NCBI RefSeq assembly: GCF_963924675.1
Contig: NC_089235.1
Span: forward strand, 56,817,520 to 56,881,519
Direction: 5' to 3'
Source of the DNA: Phocoena phocoena
Taxonomy: Eukaryota > Chordata > Mammalia > Artiodactyla > Phocoenidae
Length of the DNA: 64,000 nt
Positions 11,889 through 23,992 of this stretch are shown piece after piece (the first letter of the stretch is position 1; each line of letters opens with the position of its first letter). A program made the position numbers and the translations under genes. The notes beneath the pieces were generated by a model. That model saw only the letters and a list, made by a program, of their open reading frames with translations. It did no database searches and was not told the origin of the DNA.

Positions 11889-12620
11889 AATTCAACTTGT
11901 TTTAGGTTTATCTCTGGCATAAAGCATATAAATCTAATACAGAGAAAAAACTCAGTGTGTATAAAGTTAATATGGAAAAACAAGCAACAATAACCAAAAA
12001 GATAATTAAAACATTTCAGCAGATTAAAACACTTACCCCCCAAAATTTCAAAATGGAGGCAATTGAATATAATACTCATAATATAAATACAATATAAAAA
12101 TATAATTAAGAAATTGTTTACATGAAAGAAACCAAGAAATTCAAAACCAGAATATAACTGAAGAGAAAAATTAAGGATATGTTAGATTTGAGCTTCCTGA
12201 AATCAGAAAATAAATTGAAGAAATGACAAAGCAATCTCATAAATAAAGACAAATTACAAGATATCTAAAATATATATGACAAAAATCACAGTAAGGAACA
12301 TAGAGATAGAAAAGAGCAAATAAAGACAGTGATTGATATAGGCAACAGACAGATATATTTCAAAATATTAAAACTTGAAACTCTGAAGGAGAAAACCAAT
12401 ATAATGCAATAAAACAACAACTGAAAACTGTAATTGAACAAAGACATGCTAGTTGAACATATTAAAGGGGTACTAGTAAAGATGACCCAGGATGGTCAGG
12501 CAGGTGCTACGAAGTTAACAGAAAAAATTTTTTCTCTGTGTGGAGGAAAAACAGGAAGTTTATCAAGGAAAAGAATAGTTTTAGGTGTCTGTCATCTTTT
12601 TTAATGAATCTGAAAACTAT
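11889..12620 (+). mobile_element. Probable ancient L1/HAL1-like fragment
   Basis: A-rich sequence with 'gaaactctgaaggagaaaacc' and 'gacccaggatggtcaggca' is reminiscent of an old LINE ORF1 region. It is heavily decayed and the family assignment is tentative. Confidence 0.4.
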
Positions 12621-13135
12621 ATATATGCTGATTTTCTCACATGAAGCTTATATTTTATATATAACATAAATATATATCAATGTATATGTGTACACATATA
12701 ATATTAACATATATATTATATATGGCTATATATATATATATTCATATATATGGATGCTGACCCATGAGCAACATGAATTTGAACTTCATGGGTCCACTTA
12801 TGCATGGATTTTGCTCCATAGTAAATACTGCAGTACTACAAGATACATGATTGGTTGAAACTGTGGATGCAGACCTGTGGACATATCCATGGATATGGAT
12901 GAACTGCATATACTGAGGGCCAATTATAAGTTAAGTGAAGATTTTCAGGTGTATGGAGAGTTGGCACCCCTAGCCCCTGTGTTGTTCAAGGGTCAACTGT
13001 TTATTTATAAATATATATGTTACATATTTATGTAGCATACAAATATATATAGATATATGGATGCATATGTATGTACATATATATATATATATAAACTTTC
13101 TATATATATGTATATATATATACACATGCATACAT
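12621..13135. repeat. AT-rich low-complexity region around a Tigger element
   Basis: Short (TA)n, (ATGT)n and 'tatatatgtatac' blocks flank the DNA transposon at 12757-12999. Confidence 0.8.
12757..12999. mobile_element. Tigger-type (MER28-like) non-autonomous DNA transposon
   Basis: The right end reads gttgttcaagggtcaactg, and the left end is its decayed inverse (ctgacccatgagcaacatg). Inside are 'gggtccacttatgcatgg' and 'ctgagggccaattataagtt'. The same organisation occurs at 28925 and 47191. No transposase ORF remains. Confidence 0.8.
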
Positions 13136-14899
13136 ATATTCTAATAATCTAAAATTAATCAAGCAATTAATAAAAATGTAAATGGATGATGTGTGTATTT
13201 CTATAAATCACCCAAATAGTTATTCAAATGTAGAAGTAGTGAAGTCATATTATTCATTCAAAATGTCTTTAATGGTAGATACTGAGTACTAGTATTTTTT
13301 AGTTAAAAAATGATATATGAAATATGTTCTATATTGTAGGCATTGAGTTAACATTGGGACTGAAGATGAATAAAATACCCTGAAAACCATTAGGATTTAA
13401 TTCGTTTAAATGTACCCAGTTATTTCTATCATTCAGTTCTATTGTATTAATTTCCTAATGTTACTCATAACTATTACATAATTTAATCTCTTTTAACCTC
13501 AAATTTCTTGTTTTAGCAGTACATATTTATGTAATTGTTTTTAGGAAAAAGTAAGTAAGCTGAATAATAGTTCACATATTAATAAAATATTAACTGCTTG
13601 TATTAAAACAACATTTTGGGAAAAATTTGCAAAGTTCTATTGCTCATCTGAAATGTCAAATGTTTCAAAGTCTCCTTTGAGAGAGGGAACACAACAAAAG
13701 CACTTAAGATTCTGAAGGAACACGGGTGGTAGGAAGAAGATAATACAAAGCATTTGTTTCTAAGGGCAAAAGAAGGACATTGGTGATATCAGAGAAAACC
13801 TTTCTAATTGTTTCTCAGGGAATTAGTGGCAAGTAATATTCTACTGATAAGTATGGTTTTTTCCAAGTTTGTAAATCAGACTTAAGCATTTGAAATGTAA
13901 GTAAATATAAAGATAGAAAGAAACACCGCTTTGCTTCTAGTTCAACTTCTCCAGTTAGTTCCACATACCTATTTGTATCTTGTCCACTGAGAAGTTAGAA
14001 TAGGGGCAGAGAGGAAAGTTTGTTTGGGGAAACAGAGAGAAAATGTCTTTCCATTATTTTTTATAAGGCTCCCATTTTAATATCCCCCAAGTATATTTGT
14101 CTTTGTTTCTCTTTAGCATCATTATATCTTTAGCATCCCACAGAGGTGGGAGCTCTTGAAGTAATCTATGAACACTCTTGTAATTTTTATTATGATAAAA
14201 GAAACTACATATTTTGGAATATAGATATAGATATATAGATACAAAAATGTATGGAATGTGTATGCTGCTGAGTAATGTGAGTTTACAGATAAGCTAGTTA
14301 TATATTGTAAATGCTCACATTTAGTCAGCCATCTGTTCTTTAAATATTAGGACTTATGCATAGTTTCAACATCTGTGCATGCACATATAGATTTGTACAG
14401 TGCTGGTAAAATGCTGACAAAAGTGAAAACAAAAAAGTAAAACAATGAAACTTCAAAGGACTTTGCTTTTATGAATTTATGTAGCTTTATCTCCTGCTTC
14501 TAAAGTACATCTGTTGTTATCTTTATTGAAGTTCTAAAACTAATCAGAATCCTTTTGAGAACAAAAATGCATTTAAATTAAATTTTAAATGCTTCATAAA
14601 TTTATTTGTAAATGTACACAGTTGAACTAGATTTTGAGTATCAGTAAGATAATTTTCCATAAGCCATACATGGCCACCCAGTTACTTTAAAAAAATCACT
14701 ACTGATTAACCTTAAAGAATTTAGGTAGCTATTTACTGGTCATTTTATTTTAGCCTTTATGTTAGTTGCTGACTACATTTCTTCCAATAAGGAAAAAATT
14801 TGTACACACACAACATCAATCTGATAAAGGAGAAAATATAATTTTTGAGGTCAGTATTTCTGAAGTCTACCAAAGACATACATATCTCTCCATATATAA
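13136..14899. other. Unique AT-rich DNA, no feature seen
   Basis: No repeat family or gene was recognised and there are no long open frames. Confidence 0.5.
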
Positions 14900-15082
14900 A
14901 CAAAGGGAAAAATAAAGGAAAAGGAAAAAAGAAAAATGGAAAAAAGGAAGGAAGGAAGGAAAGAAGAGAGTGGGAAAGAGAAGAAAAAGGGAGTAAGAAA
15001 AAGAGGAAGGGTTATAGAGAATGTTAGGAAAGAGAATAAAGAAGAGAAGGGACAGAAAGAAAAAGAAGTTACAAGAATGAAA
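14900..15082 (+). repeat. Long purine-rich (GA/GGAA) tract
   Basis: About 180 bp that is almost entirely A and G on the plus strand, including (ggaa)n at 14945-14961, broken by a few isolated pyrimidines and small clusters. The reciprocal frames 14845-15027 (K/E/R-rich) and 14851-15102 (F/S/L-rich) are products of this composition, not proteins. Confidence 0.9.
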
Positions 15083-15815
15083 TAATTAACTGAATAATTC
15101 ATATCAGAGAAAAAGTATTTAGGATTTTAAAAAGTTGGCATTTGAAGTGAAAATACATATGCCTTAAAAAATCTTGGAAATGGCCTTATTGTATTAATTA
15201 TTTTATGTATGGACACAACTTTTATCTTAGAGCATAGGAAAAAAATATTCTTTTTGAGAGAAATGTCACATTTAACTTTAAGCCATATGGAGAACAGATG
15301 AATATTATTTAAATCCTAGCCAGGTCAGATTACCATATGACCAATAGGGAATGACAAAATAGATGCAATGAGGTTTCACTATGCTTTCAACTAAGAAAAA
15401 AAAAAGAGAGAGAGAGAAATACATGTACCTGAGATTATTACAATCATTATTTTCATTTAAGTTTGCAATATACAACTACATGAAAGTAGACAAAATCTCA
15501 AGTATTTTGAGAAATTTCCTGTACACTATGAATATTCATTCTTTAATTTTTGATAATTAGGGTACTAAGGGACTCTCAAGGTGGGCAGTGACATTGCACA
15601 TTATAAATAGCAGTTAAGCAGCAGTCTTACTCTGAAAAATGCAAAGCCTTTCTGAGTGTTGGAGTTCCGAGTTTGTTCTTAGTCATTTTCTGTAAGCAAA
15701 TCGCCATTGCTATACTTTTGGGAAGTTTATCGTTAATCACTGATTTCCATATAACTGTACAGAGTTAGCCACCATTTTAACAGCATGACATTATAATAGG
15801 GTGCATTATTTGTTA
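15083..15815. other. Unique DNA, no feature seen
   Basis: No family recognised. A (GA)n stretch of about 14 bp occurs near 15404. Confidence 0.5.
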
Positions 15816-15819
15816 CTAG

Positions 15820-16363
15820 TGTTGGGGAAGGGGAAACTTCCCCTTCTACCCTTCTTGTGTTCTTGTGGCTGGACTAATAATGAAATCAACACAAAACAGA
15901 TTAGCAGAAAAATAAAGAAACAACTTTTAATTTGTGGGCTTGGAAGTCTCCTAGAAAAAGAACCTAAGAAGTGGCCAAAGCAGGTAGCTTTTATACTTTT
16001 TAGACAAAGAAACAATAAATGTGTGATAAATTCACAGAGTAAAGAAACTTAAGCTTTGGGTCCTTAATTAGTGAAGAATCTAAACAGAATTTTAGACTTG
16101 GGGGTGGTAAATTAAAGAAATAACAGGATTTCTTTATATGGACTTCTCCTCCCAAATTCCCTATCTCTGGAGATAAGCGTGTTCTACCTCCAGTTAAATG
16201 GGTTACACCTTTCACATGGGAGATTTATTTCCTGCTTTTAGGGATACAGAGAGAAGGGTCAGAGTGTCCCTCTTGCATTGGCCATTTCTTAAGTAACTTT
16301 AATTCAAAGCAATCAATACAACATTGAGCCATATTTTGGGGTGACTGGCCCTGGGCCCCAACA
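15820..16363 (-). mobile_element. Solo LTR of a class I-like endogenous retrovirus
   Basis: The 544-bp unit starts tgttgggg and ends ccccaaca, a perfect 8-bp terminal inverted repeat with TG...CA ends. It is flanked by a 4-bp direct repeat, ctag, at 15816-15819 and 16364-16367. On the minus strand a TATA-like box (aaagtataaaagct) lies near 15987-16000. No internal retroviral sequence follows on either side, as expected after LTR-LTR recombination. The three small ORFs inside (15801-16215) are not genes. Confidence 0.85.
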
Positions 16364-16367
16364 CTAG

Positions 16368-17004
16368 ATAAAACCATCAGGGAATTCCAGAGACCCTGGA
16401 AACTTTCACTCAGGATTTAGGGAAAGTTGATTTACTTCACGGGGAATCAGAGACGTTCTCAAATAGGAATCCCCAGCACATCATCAAAAGCCTGATTTTC
16501 TTTGGCTGGTATCCTTAGTTTAAAAAAACAAATACTAAAATACCACAACTCTCCTGGAGGTTTTGGAAATGTGTTTATTTCCTGCAGGACTGAATAAGAG
16601 TGCATCCACAGAGGGGGGGTATGGGAGATCTTTCATCCAGGCAGTTTCACAAGACCCAGCTTTAGGGTTCTAAAAGGAAGAGAGCCAGATTATGTTTGCC
16701 CATTTCAGCGCTCTCTGCCTTTTATTCTTAGAATTAACTATTAGGTTATCACTGAGTCCTAGTTTATTCTGGTATTTTATGATTGTCTGAGCTTTCATAT
16801 GTATAGCAGTATAATGTGAGATATTGCAGTAAAAATTGAAAATTTTATGTTAGTTACAATATCCCCATATAAACTTGTAAATGTCCTTGAGTATCCTTTC
16901 TAATGGGGCTGGTTAAATGAAGAGACCTGGAGATGGTCTTTCTTCATTTTTTAACTCCTCCTCAAACGCAATCTGTATCTTCTACTTTTCTCAAAGTTGT
17001 GAGT
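16368..17004. other. Unassigned sequence
   Basis: Moderate-GC DNA with no open frame. It may contain an old, unrecognised repeat. Confidence 0.4.
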
Positions 17005-17019
17005 AGAAAATGCTCTCTT

Positions 17020-17244
17020 GGGCTCCCCTGGTGGCGCAGTGGTTGAGAGTCCGCCTGCCGATGCAGGGGACGTGGGTTCGTGCCCCGGTCCGGGAAGATA
17101 CCACATGCCACGGAGCGGCTGGGCCCGTGAGCCACGGCCGCTGAGCCTGCACTTCTGGAGCCTGTGCTCTGCAACGGGAGAGGCCACAACAGTGAGAGGC
17201 CTGCATACCGCAAAAAAAAAAAAAAAGAAAGAAAAGAAAAAGAA
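17020..17244 (+). mobile_element. Young short CHR SINE, upper copy of a stacked pair
   Basis: Head gggctcccctggtggcgcag, body, then 'gcctgcataccgc' and an A/G-rich tail. It is bounded by agaaaatgctctctt (17005-17019) and agaaaattctttctt (17245-17259). Confidence 0.95.
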
Positions 17245-17259
17245 AGAAAATTCTTTCTT

Positions 17260-17584
17260 GGGCTTCCCTGGTGGCGCAGTGGTTAAGAATCCTCCTGCCA
17301 ATGCAGGGGACACGGGTTAGAGCCCTGGCCTGGGAAGATCCCACATGCCACAGAACCACTAAGCCCGTGCGCCACAACTACTGAGCTTGTGCTCTAGAGC
17401 CCGCGAGCCACAACTACTGAAGCCCGCGCGCCTAGAGCCCGTGCTCCGCAACAAGAGAAGCCACTGCAATGAGAAGCCTGTGCACCGCAAGGAAGAGTAG
17501 CCCCTGCTCGCCGCAACTAGAGAAAGCCTGCGTGCAACAACGCAGCCAAAAATAAATAAAATAAATATTTTTTTTAAAAAAAGA
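17260..17584 (+). mobile_element. CHR-1-type SINE, lower copy of a stacked pair
   Basis: Head gggcttccctggtggcgcag, with the long-form 'cacaactactga' and 'gagaagccactgcaatgaga' blocks, ending in aaaaataaataaaataaa. It is bounded by agaaaattctttctt (17245-17259) and agaaaatgcttcctt (17585-17599). Confidence 0.95.
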
Positions 17585-17721
17585 AGAAAATGCTTCCTTC
17601 TTTGTAAATATTTCGGATTTTTTTCCTGGGCACCTCAATTTGGTTGCTGTTTGATTTTGAGACCTGATTTTTATAGACAATCTATAAAAAATACAGCTTT
17701 TGCTTTCTGTTACATTTTTTG

Positions 17722-17920
17722 TTTTTTTTTTAAGATTTTTTTTTATGTGGAGCATTTTTTAAAAAGTCTTCACTGAATTTGTTACAATATTGCTTCTGTT
17801 TTATGTTTTGGTTTTTTGGCCACGAGGCATGTGAGGTCTTAACTCCCCAACTAGGGATCAAACATGCACCCACTGCATTAGAAGGCAAAGTCTTAACCAC
17901 TGGACCACCAGGGAAGTCCC
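17722..17920 (-). mobile_element. CHR-related SINE with 'gcaatattgtaacaaattca' tail
   Basis: The plus strand reads poly-T, 'gtggagcattttttaaaaag', 'gaatttgttacaatattgc', then 'ggccacgaggcatgtgagg' and accaccagggaagtccc. The tail module is the same as in the copy at 30386-30591. Confidence 0.85.
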
Positions 17921-17925
17921 TTTTT

Positions 17926-20110
17926 TCTGTATTTGTTAGTAATCATAGAGAACATGATTAGTTAACAAAAATGAATTATTTTTCTTTTCAAATAAAAGCT
18001 TGACTTGGTTTTAAACATTTCCAAGCTAGTGTCCATTAACTCTCAACAACGTATAGGAAATAAACTGATCAGAGCTTAATGTGAAATAGAATGTCTGAGA
18101 TAAAACTGATATCAACTGGCAGAATTATCTTTAATATTATAACATAAACGGGTCCTGGAGCAGGCTCTGCTTTTAAGCATAAATACCATTTTTGCTTTGT
18201 TGTAACTTATGTACTAATGTTTTAAACAAGATTTACATGACTATAGTTTAACAACAGCAAAAGATTGCAAATTAAAATCTCAATACATTATTGCATAGTT
18301 AAGCTTTTGAGATATTAAAATCAATTGATTTTCTTATGGTGATTATTTTAGAAAATAGATTTTCACCAGCAAAAGGGATTCTAATCTTAGAAAAGGAATT
18401 CACCTAACTTTATTTGTATCGTTCTGTAACTTCTTTACGACTGTTACAGCTGCTACGTTTTAGAGTAGCTACTACATCTTTCTATGAACCATGAAACAAT
18501 GGTACAAACAGAGGTGGAGTTCAAATATTTAATGAATTTCAGAAGTAATAACTATTTTAGAATTTAGGCATCTGACCTAATCTCAGTAGTAGGCACTGGA
18601 GGATTTAAAACAATACAAAGAAACTAAGCAAATAGACAAAAATATGGAGCATATACATGAAAGAAAATTTGGTGCTGTGCAAATAACATACTATATAAAT
18701 GCTTCATAATAGTAAAATGTCAGTGAATAATTAATATAAAAGAGCTTTTTTTTTTTAATCTGTGTGATTTTTATCAACTTGACAAGCATGATGATAGTGA
18801 TTTGTCTTCTCCTTATCTGATGTGAATTCATCTGCTTGAATACATTTAATTATACACATTCCAATCCTAGGAACACATAGATAAATGAAAACCAGGAGCT
18901 CACAGCAAAAGCAATATGAGAGATTAAGAGAGTGAATAGATAGACTAATGAGAAGGGATTAAAAATACCTCAAATTTTATGAGCTAGAGTGAACAAAGTC
19001 TGCCTGGGGACATAAAATCTATCTATAAATATCAAGTACATGTAAACATGGATTAAGGACATAATTTTTAATCCAAGAGTAAAGACAGGAACACTGGATT
19101 AAAAAAATAGGACAAATGAAATATACTGGATATTTGAGAAACAACTACATTGCTTCAGAAAGATGACGTGGGCATAACTTTTTGATTCTTTTGGAAATAT
19201 CTTCATAGAGAACTAAGTGGTATAGAGGCAACATAGTTGCCTAGCTTAATTCCATTGAGAAGTCCTCAGTGAAAAAATATGGGAAGCATTAAAATTTAAA
19301 AAGTAGCAGTGTGTTTCACTGTTTCTTTGGAAGACCATAGCCCTAGTTCCTTATATGTGGTAACGCATAGTAAACTGAAAAATATTTTTCTTTAGTTATT
19401 TCTAGGATTATGTGAACTCCATTGTAAGTAGAATACTTAGATTTTAGTTTTTCTATAATAGAAAAGTTGAGGAATTTAAAGGCACAATTAATTGAATAAA
19501 ATTAATCTGTAATGTCTACATTTAAAAATCTAAGGACCCTGTATCAAACTATGCACTATGTTCACAACTATGAGACAGCAAAGAGTATTTATTTAAGATG
19601 ATTCTGCGTGTCCTGATGTTGGACATCTTGCCCTAATGCCTTAATAGACTCTGATTATGGGCTTTGAGTATGACATTCCAAGCTCCCATCTTCCCTCAGT
19701 TTCACCTCTCTCATAAACCTGATTTTGGTGATTGGATCCTTCATTTTGCATTTTTATCACCCCACATTCAAACATAATCCTAAATTTCTATTATTTACAC
19801 AAATTCTACCCTTTTACATTTTGCAGACATCATATTAATTGCCACTATTTTCTTGAAATACTATGTTAAAAGACTTTTGTTGTAAAAAACCAAGAGGCAT
19901 AGTCACTTAATGATGTATAACATGGGTATAGTAGAAGAAAGTACCAATTCTTGTACCATGGATGAGCCAGTCTTAATCATGTTATGTATGATTCTAAAGC
20001 CTGTGTTCATATCGTCTCTAAAAGATCCTTACCTGAGAGAATTCTGTTTTCTACATAACCAGCTCTATCACAAATGCATATATGTCTTACTCCTTATTTT
20101 ACATTGTCAC
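17926..20110. other. Unique AT-rich DNA, no feature seen
   Basis: No convincing coding frame; the 74-codon frame at 19910-20134 has no domain and no supporting context. No repeat recognised. Confidence 0.5.
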
Positions 20111-20149
20111 TTGGATATTTCAAAAATGTCTTAAACATGAAATTTCCAC

Positions 20150-20262
20150 CACAGATCTATTTTCTTCTACCTAGTCATGCTCCCTTTTTGTAATTGCAGC
20201 ACCAAGCACAGTGCCTGACAGCAGTATTGATTTCAATAAATGTGAACTAAGTAAATGAATGA
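20150..20262 (+). mobile_element. Probable L2 3' terminal fragment
   Basis: 'gcaccaagcacagtgcctga' followed by 'caataaatgtgaactaagta' and 'aatgaatgaag' matches the L2 3' end. Confidence 0.5.
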
Positions 20263-20969
20263 AGAAAATGAATAGGCTCTTGTTTTCTCACCATTGCAGT
20301 GAGAGAGTTGACCTGGATTACTGATTCTCAGTTTCAGATTGTATCTAAAATTAATGTGGATGAATAATTATTTTAATAAGTGTATACAATGCCATTGCCC
20401 TGGTAGAGTTGGGATGGAGCATAGTAGATTCATTTCTCATCTTAGTTCAAGTAGGAGGATCCAAGTAGTTTATTTCCTAGGAAGAAGATGAAGTTTAGCT
20501 CAGAGATGACACAAAATAATATCCAGGGAGTGGCTTGCAGTGGAACTTATGATATAGAAAAAGATTATTGAATTCTAAGATGGTGGAAAAATGAGGATAA
20601 AAAGCAGATAGGACTGGAGAAAAAAATATCTTATTTATGAAACTCTAGATAAAGCATAAAGATAGTTCAAAATGTAGTATTAAAGAATAAAAAACTTAGG
20701 GATTGGGTAATCAGAAGAGTCTCCCTGCTTCCCATTCATCTACCTTGATTACATACATACACTCCAACTTAATTGAATTTGAAGCAAATGACAGATGGAT
20801 CTAAATTTGGATGTGAGCATAGTTTTGGTACTCTGAAATTACTTCCAAAATTTTCAGCTCTACTGTAGTGGTAAAAGCTCTCTACAGCTACAGTAATCAA
20901 GACAGTTTGGTAGTGGTGAAAAAGTAGACATTTTACATAAATGGGGAAATAAAGGGGTCCAGAAATAGA

Positions 20970-22262
20970 CACACATTATATTGTCAGTTAATTCTGACAA
21001 AGTTGACAAGGTGTTTCAATGAGGAAACTATATTCTGTATAAATATAGACCCTTACCTCATATTATAAACAGAAAATTAACTCAAAATGGATCATAGGCT
21101 TAAGTGTAAAACCTGAAAGTATAAAACTTTTAGAAAAAAAGTAGGAGACCATTTTTTCTACATTTGAGTAGATATAGCTTTCCCAGACGCAAAACAAAAC
21201 ACATGAATCATTTTTGATATATCAAATTTCATGACCAATATTCATTTAAAGTTTGGTGTTCAGAGTATATTATTTAATAAATGAAAGAGCCAGCCACAGA
21301 TTAGCAGAATTAATTGTAACACATATATTAGACAATGGATTTGTGATCAGAATAAAGATTATAACACTTTACTAATGAGGCAAACAGTTCAATAAAAATG
21401 GGCAAAAGTGAACAGATACCTTGTAAGAGAAGACATATGCCAATAAGCATAGCAGAAGCTCAACATCATCAGTTACCAAGAAAAGCAAATGAAACCATCA
21501 TATGACTAAACATACATTAAAGGGGCTAAAATAATAGTAATAGTGATGATAAACAGAAAACAACAAAAATAAAGCCAACAAATAAAAAACTGGCTATGCC
21601 AAGTATTGGTGAGGGTGAAAAGCAATTAGTACACTTCTACATTGCTTGTAAAATTGTACAATTACTTGGGAAAACAGTTTGGCAGTTTCTTAAACAGTTA
21701 CTTATTCATCTATATGTGACCTAACTTTCCACTGCTAGCTAACGATCTAAAAGAAAGGAAAGTGAATGTCCATACAAAGACATGTACATAAATGTTCATA
21801 CATTTTTATTTTCAATAGCCAAAATCTGGAATCAAACCAATTGTTCATACAAAGTGAATGGGTAAATTGTTGTTTACACATATAATGTTATACTGCTCAA
21901 CAATAAAAAGGAAGCAACTATTGATACAGGCAAGTACAAAAATTTAGATTATTTTCAGAATCCATATGTTGAGTGAAAGCAACTAAGAAATGAAGAATAG
22001 GTATGGAATTTATATTTCTGAAATATGCAATTTAATGTGTAATAAGAGAAAGCAAATCACTGGTTGACTATGGATGATGTTGAGGGGGGAAATGGGTTTC
22101 AGTAGTGGTACTGGGAACCTTTGGGGGTGGAGGAAATGTTCATTTTCTTGGTGTGGTGAAGGTTTCTCAAATCTATGAATTTGTCAAAATTCATAACGTA
22201 CTCAAAACGGGTGCAAAATTTGCATATCTATTTTACCTTAAGAAAGTGGTTTTTAAAAAGTG
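20970..22262 (+). mobile_element. Ancient L1M ORF2 C-terminus and 3'UTR
   Basis: Decayed but ordered L1 phrases: 'aattaactcaaaatggatca', 'taatgaggcaaacagttc', 'atgggcaaaagtgaacag', 'ctcaacatcatcagttac', 'caatagccaaaatctgga' and the 3'UTR 'gttgactatggatgatgttg'. The 69-codon frame at 22105-22314 is 3'UTR sequence. Confidence 0.8.
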
Positions 22263-23924
22263 TCTCCAAGCACTCATTCATCCTAATTTAAACTTTCTCT
22301 GGCCAAAGGAATAGAGAAGTAAGTGGCTTCATTTTTAAATCTCTTCTTTCCCACACCAAGTTTAGTTAAAAAAAAAAAAAAAAAGCAAGCAATAACATTA
22401 AAATATTAAAATTTACTCACCAATCCCCTATAGGAATTATATTATGATTATAACCCAAGATGGTATTAACCAGGGGGTTTTAAAAATGGGGAGAGTAGAA
22501 AAACTTCTTGCTCAAATGTTTCATTATTAACCCATAGTATTCAATCTATTAAATAAAAAAAAATACCCCCATATATGAAAATATACAATTATTCTGTTTA
22601 AAAATATGCAACAAAAGCAAACAGGAAAAACACTGGTTTATTTAATTACTTGTCTTAAGTCCTTAGCCTTTCAAAGACTCATTGGAACTAAAAAGAGAAA
22701 ACGTTATCTATAGGGCATAAAAATAATCAAAAGTTATCATCACATCACATCACATGTTTTATAATAACCCAAGTACTGTGAACTTTGATTGGGTTTCCAA
22801 ATCCATGCTGTTGTTGTTTTTTACTATAGTATATATTTTTTCTATCCCTTTAAGAATGTATGTAAAGCTTCCTGTTGTGCAGTCAATAGTTTTATTCCGT
22901 ATTGTTTGGAAATACTCTTACCTATTGTTCCTTTCAAAGAAGTATCCAGCTCTAGTAGTTTTTTTTCATATTGTAAGATCAAGCCATTGGTTTTGGTTCA
23001 TTCACATTAGAGACTGTTCCCAAAGGGTGGGAACATACATCTCCTCTGTCTACAATATAGTTTACCCTTAATTTGTTATATTTTGGGGGAAATGCTATCC
23101 CAGATGTGAATATTTAGAACTTTTTTTGTTTTCCTTATTTATACTTGGCCTACGTAAGAAATCAAGGCCACAGGTACAAATCAAATAGCGTATAAAACTA
23201 TTAATATGAAAAAGAGCTGTGTTCACTTTTACAATGTGCATTTTAATGGTTATTTTTCCAACAAATCGAAGTAAGAATGCATTTTATTCATATTTCAAAC
23301 ATTTTCCTAAATATATGACTTTAATGTGCATATCTATTATCTGAACTCAAATGTTTTCCTCCTTTGTTCTCTTGTGTCATTATTTTATGTAATCTTAATG
23401 TTCACATAGATAAAATCCTAGTATCTTTATATATTGTAATTGTCCCTTTGATAACATCTTAGACAGTCTTTAATCTTCCCCTTGTCTTAATTATGTTGCC
23501 AAATGTTTTTTAGAAAATCTTTTCATTCTTAACTTTTTACTGTTGTTTTTTTTTTTTTTTGTACTGTTGTTTTGTTTGATTTTTTTCTTAATATTTTTCA
23601 CCTCAACAATTAAAAAAAAAATTTCCTTGACAGTTTTAAACTTCTTTTACCAGTAACTCTTTTTACTTTCTTATTCCCTTAGAGATAATAATAATTTGTA
23701 TTTTACAAATAATATTTTGCACAATTAAGTTTCTGTATTAGCTTTTCATATATTAAAATTTGATAACAATTGTCCATTTTTTCTACAATTTTTTTTCCTC
23801 TTTTTTTTTTTCTATTTTTTTTCTACAATTTTTTGACACACCCATTGCTCATGGGTTTTAATCACAAACAAGTTCGTCTAAATAAACTCTTTAATATATG
23901 CCCCTGCAATAGTTGTTTTTTTTT
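22263..23924. other. Unique AT-rich DNA with homopolymer runs
   Basis: A poly-A run at 22367-22384 and T-rich blocks near 23548 and 23800. The overlapping frames at 22754-23071 and 22789-23010 are rich in F, Y, S and V with no recognisable domain; I judge them non-coding. Confidence 0.45.
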
Positions 23925-23992
23925 TTTTTAAATTGAGGTATAGTTGACATATTATATTAGTTTCAGGTATATAATATAATGATTCTAGAATA
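23925..23992 (-). mobile_element. L1M 3'UTR scrap
   Basis: 'aattgaggtatagttgacat' and 'tattagtttcaggtatataa' match the reverse-oriented L1M 3'UTR module also seen at 52357. Confidence 0.65.

Noticed and set aside
14845..15102. Lys/Glu-rich frame and its Phe/Ser-rich antisense
   Set aside because: Low-complexity products of the purine tract.
22754..23071. Overlapping 105- and 73-codon plus frames
   Set aside because: F/Y/S/V-rich in AT-rich DNA, no domain, two frames open at once as expected by chance.
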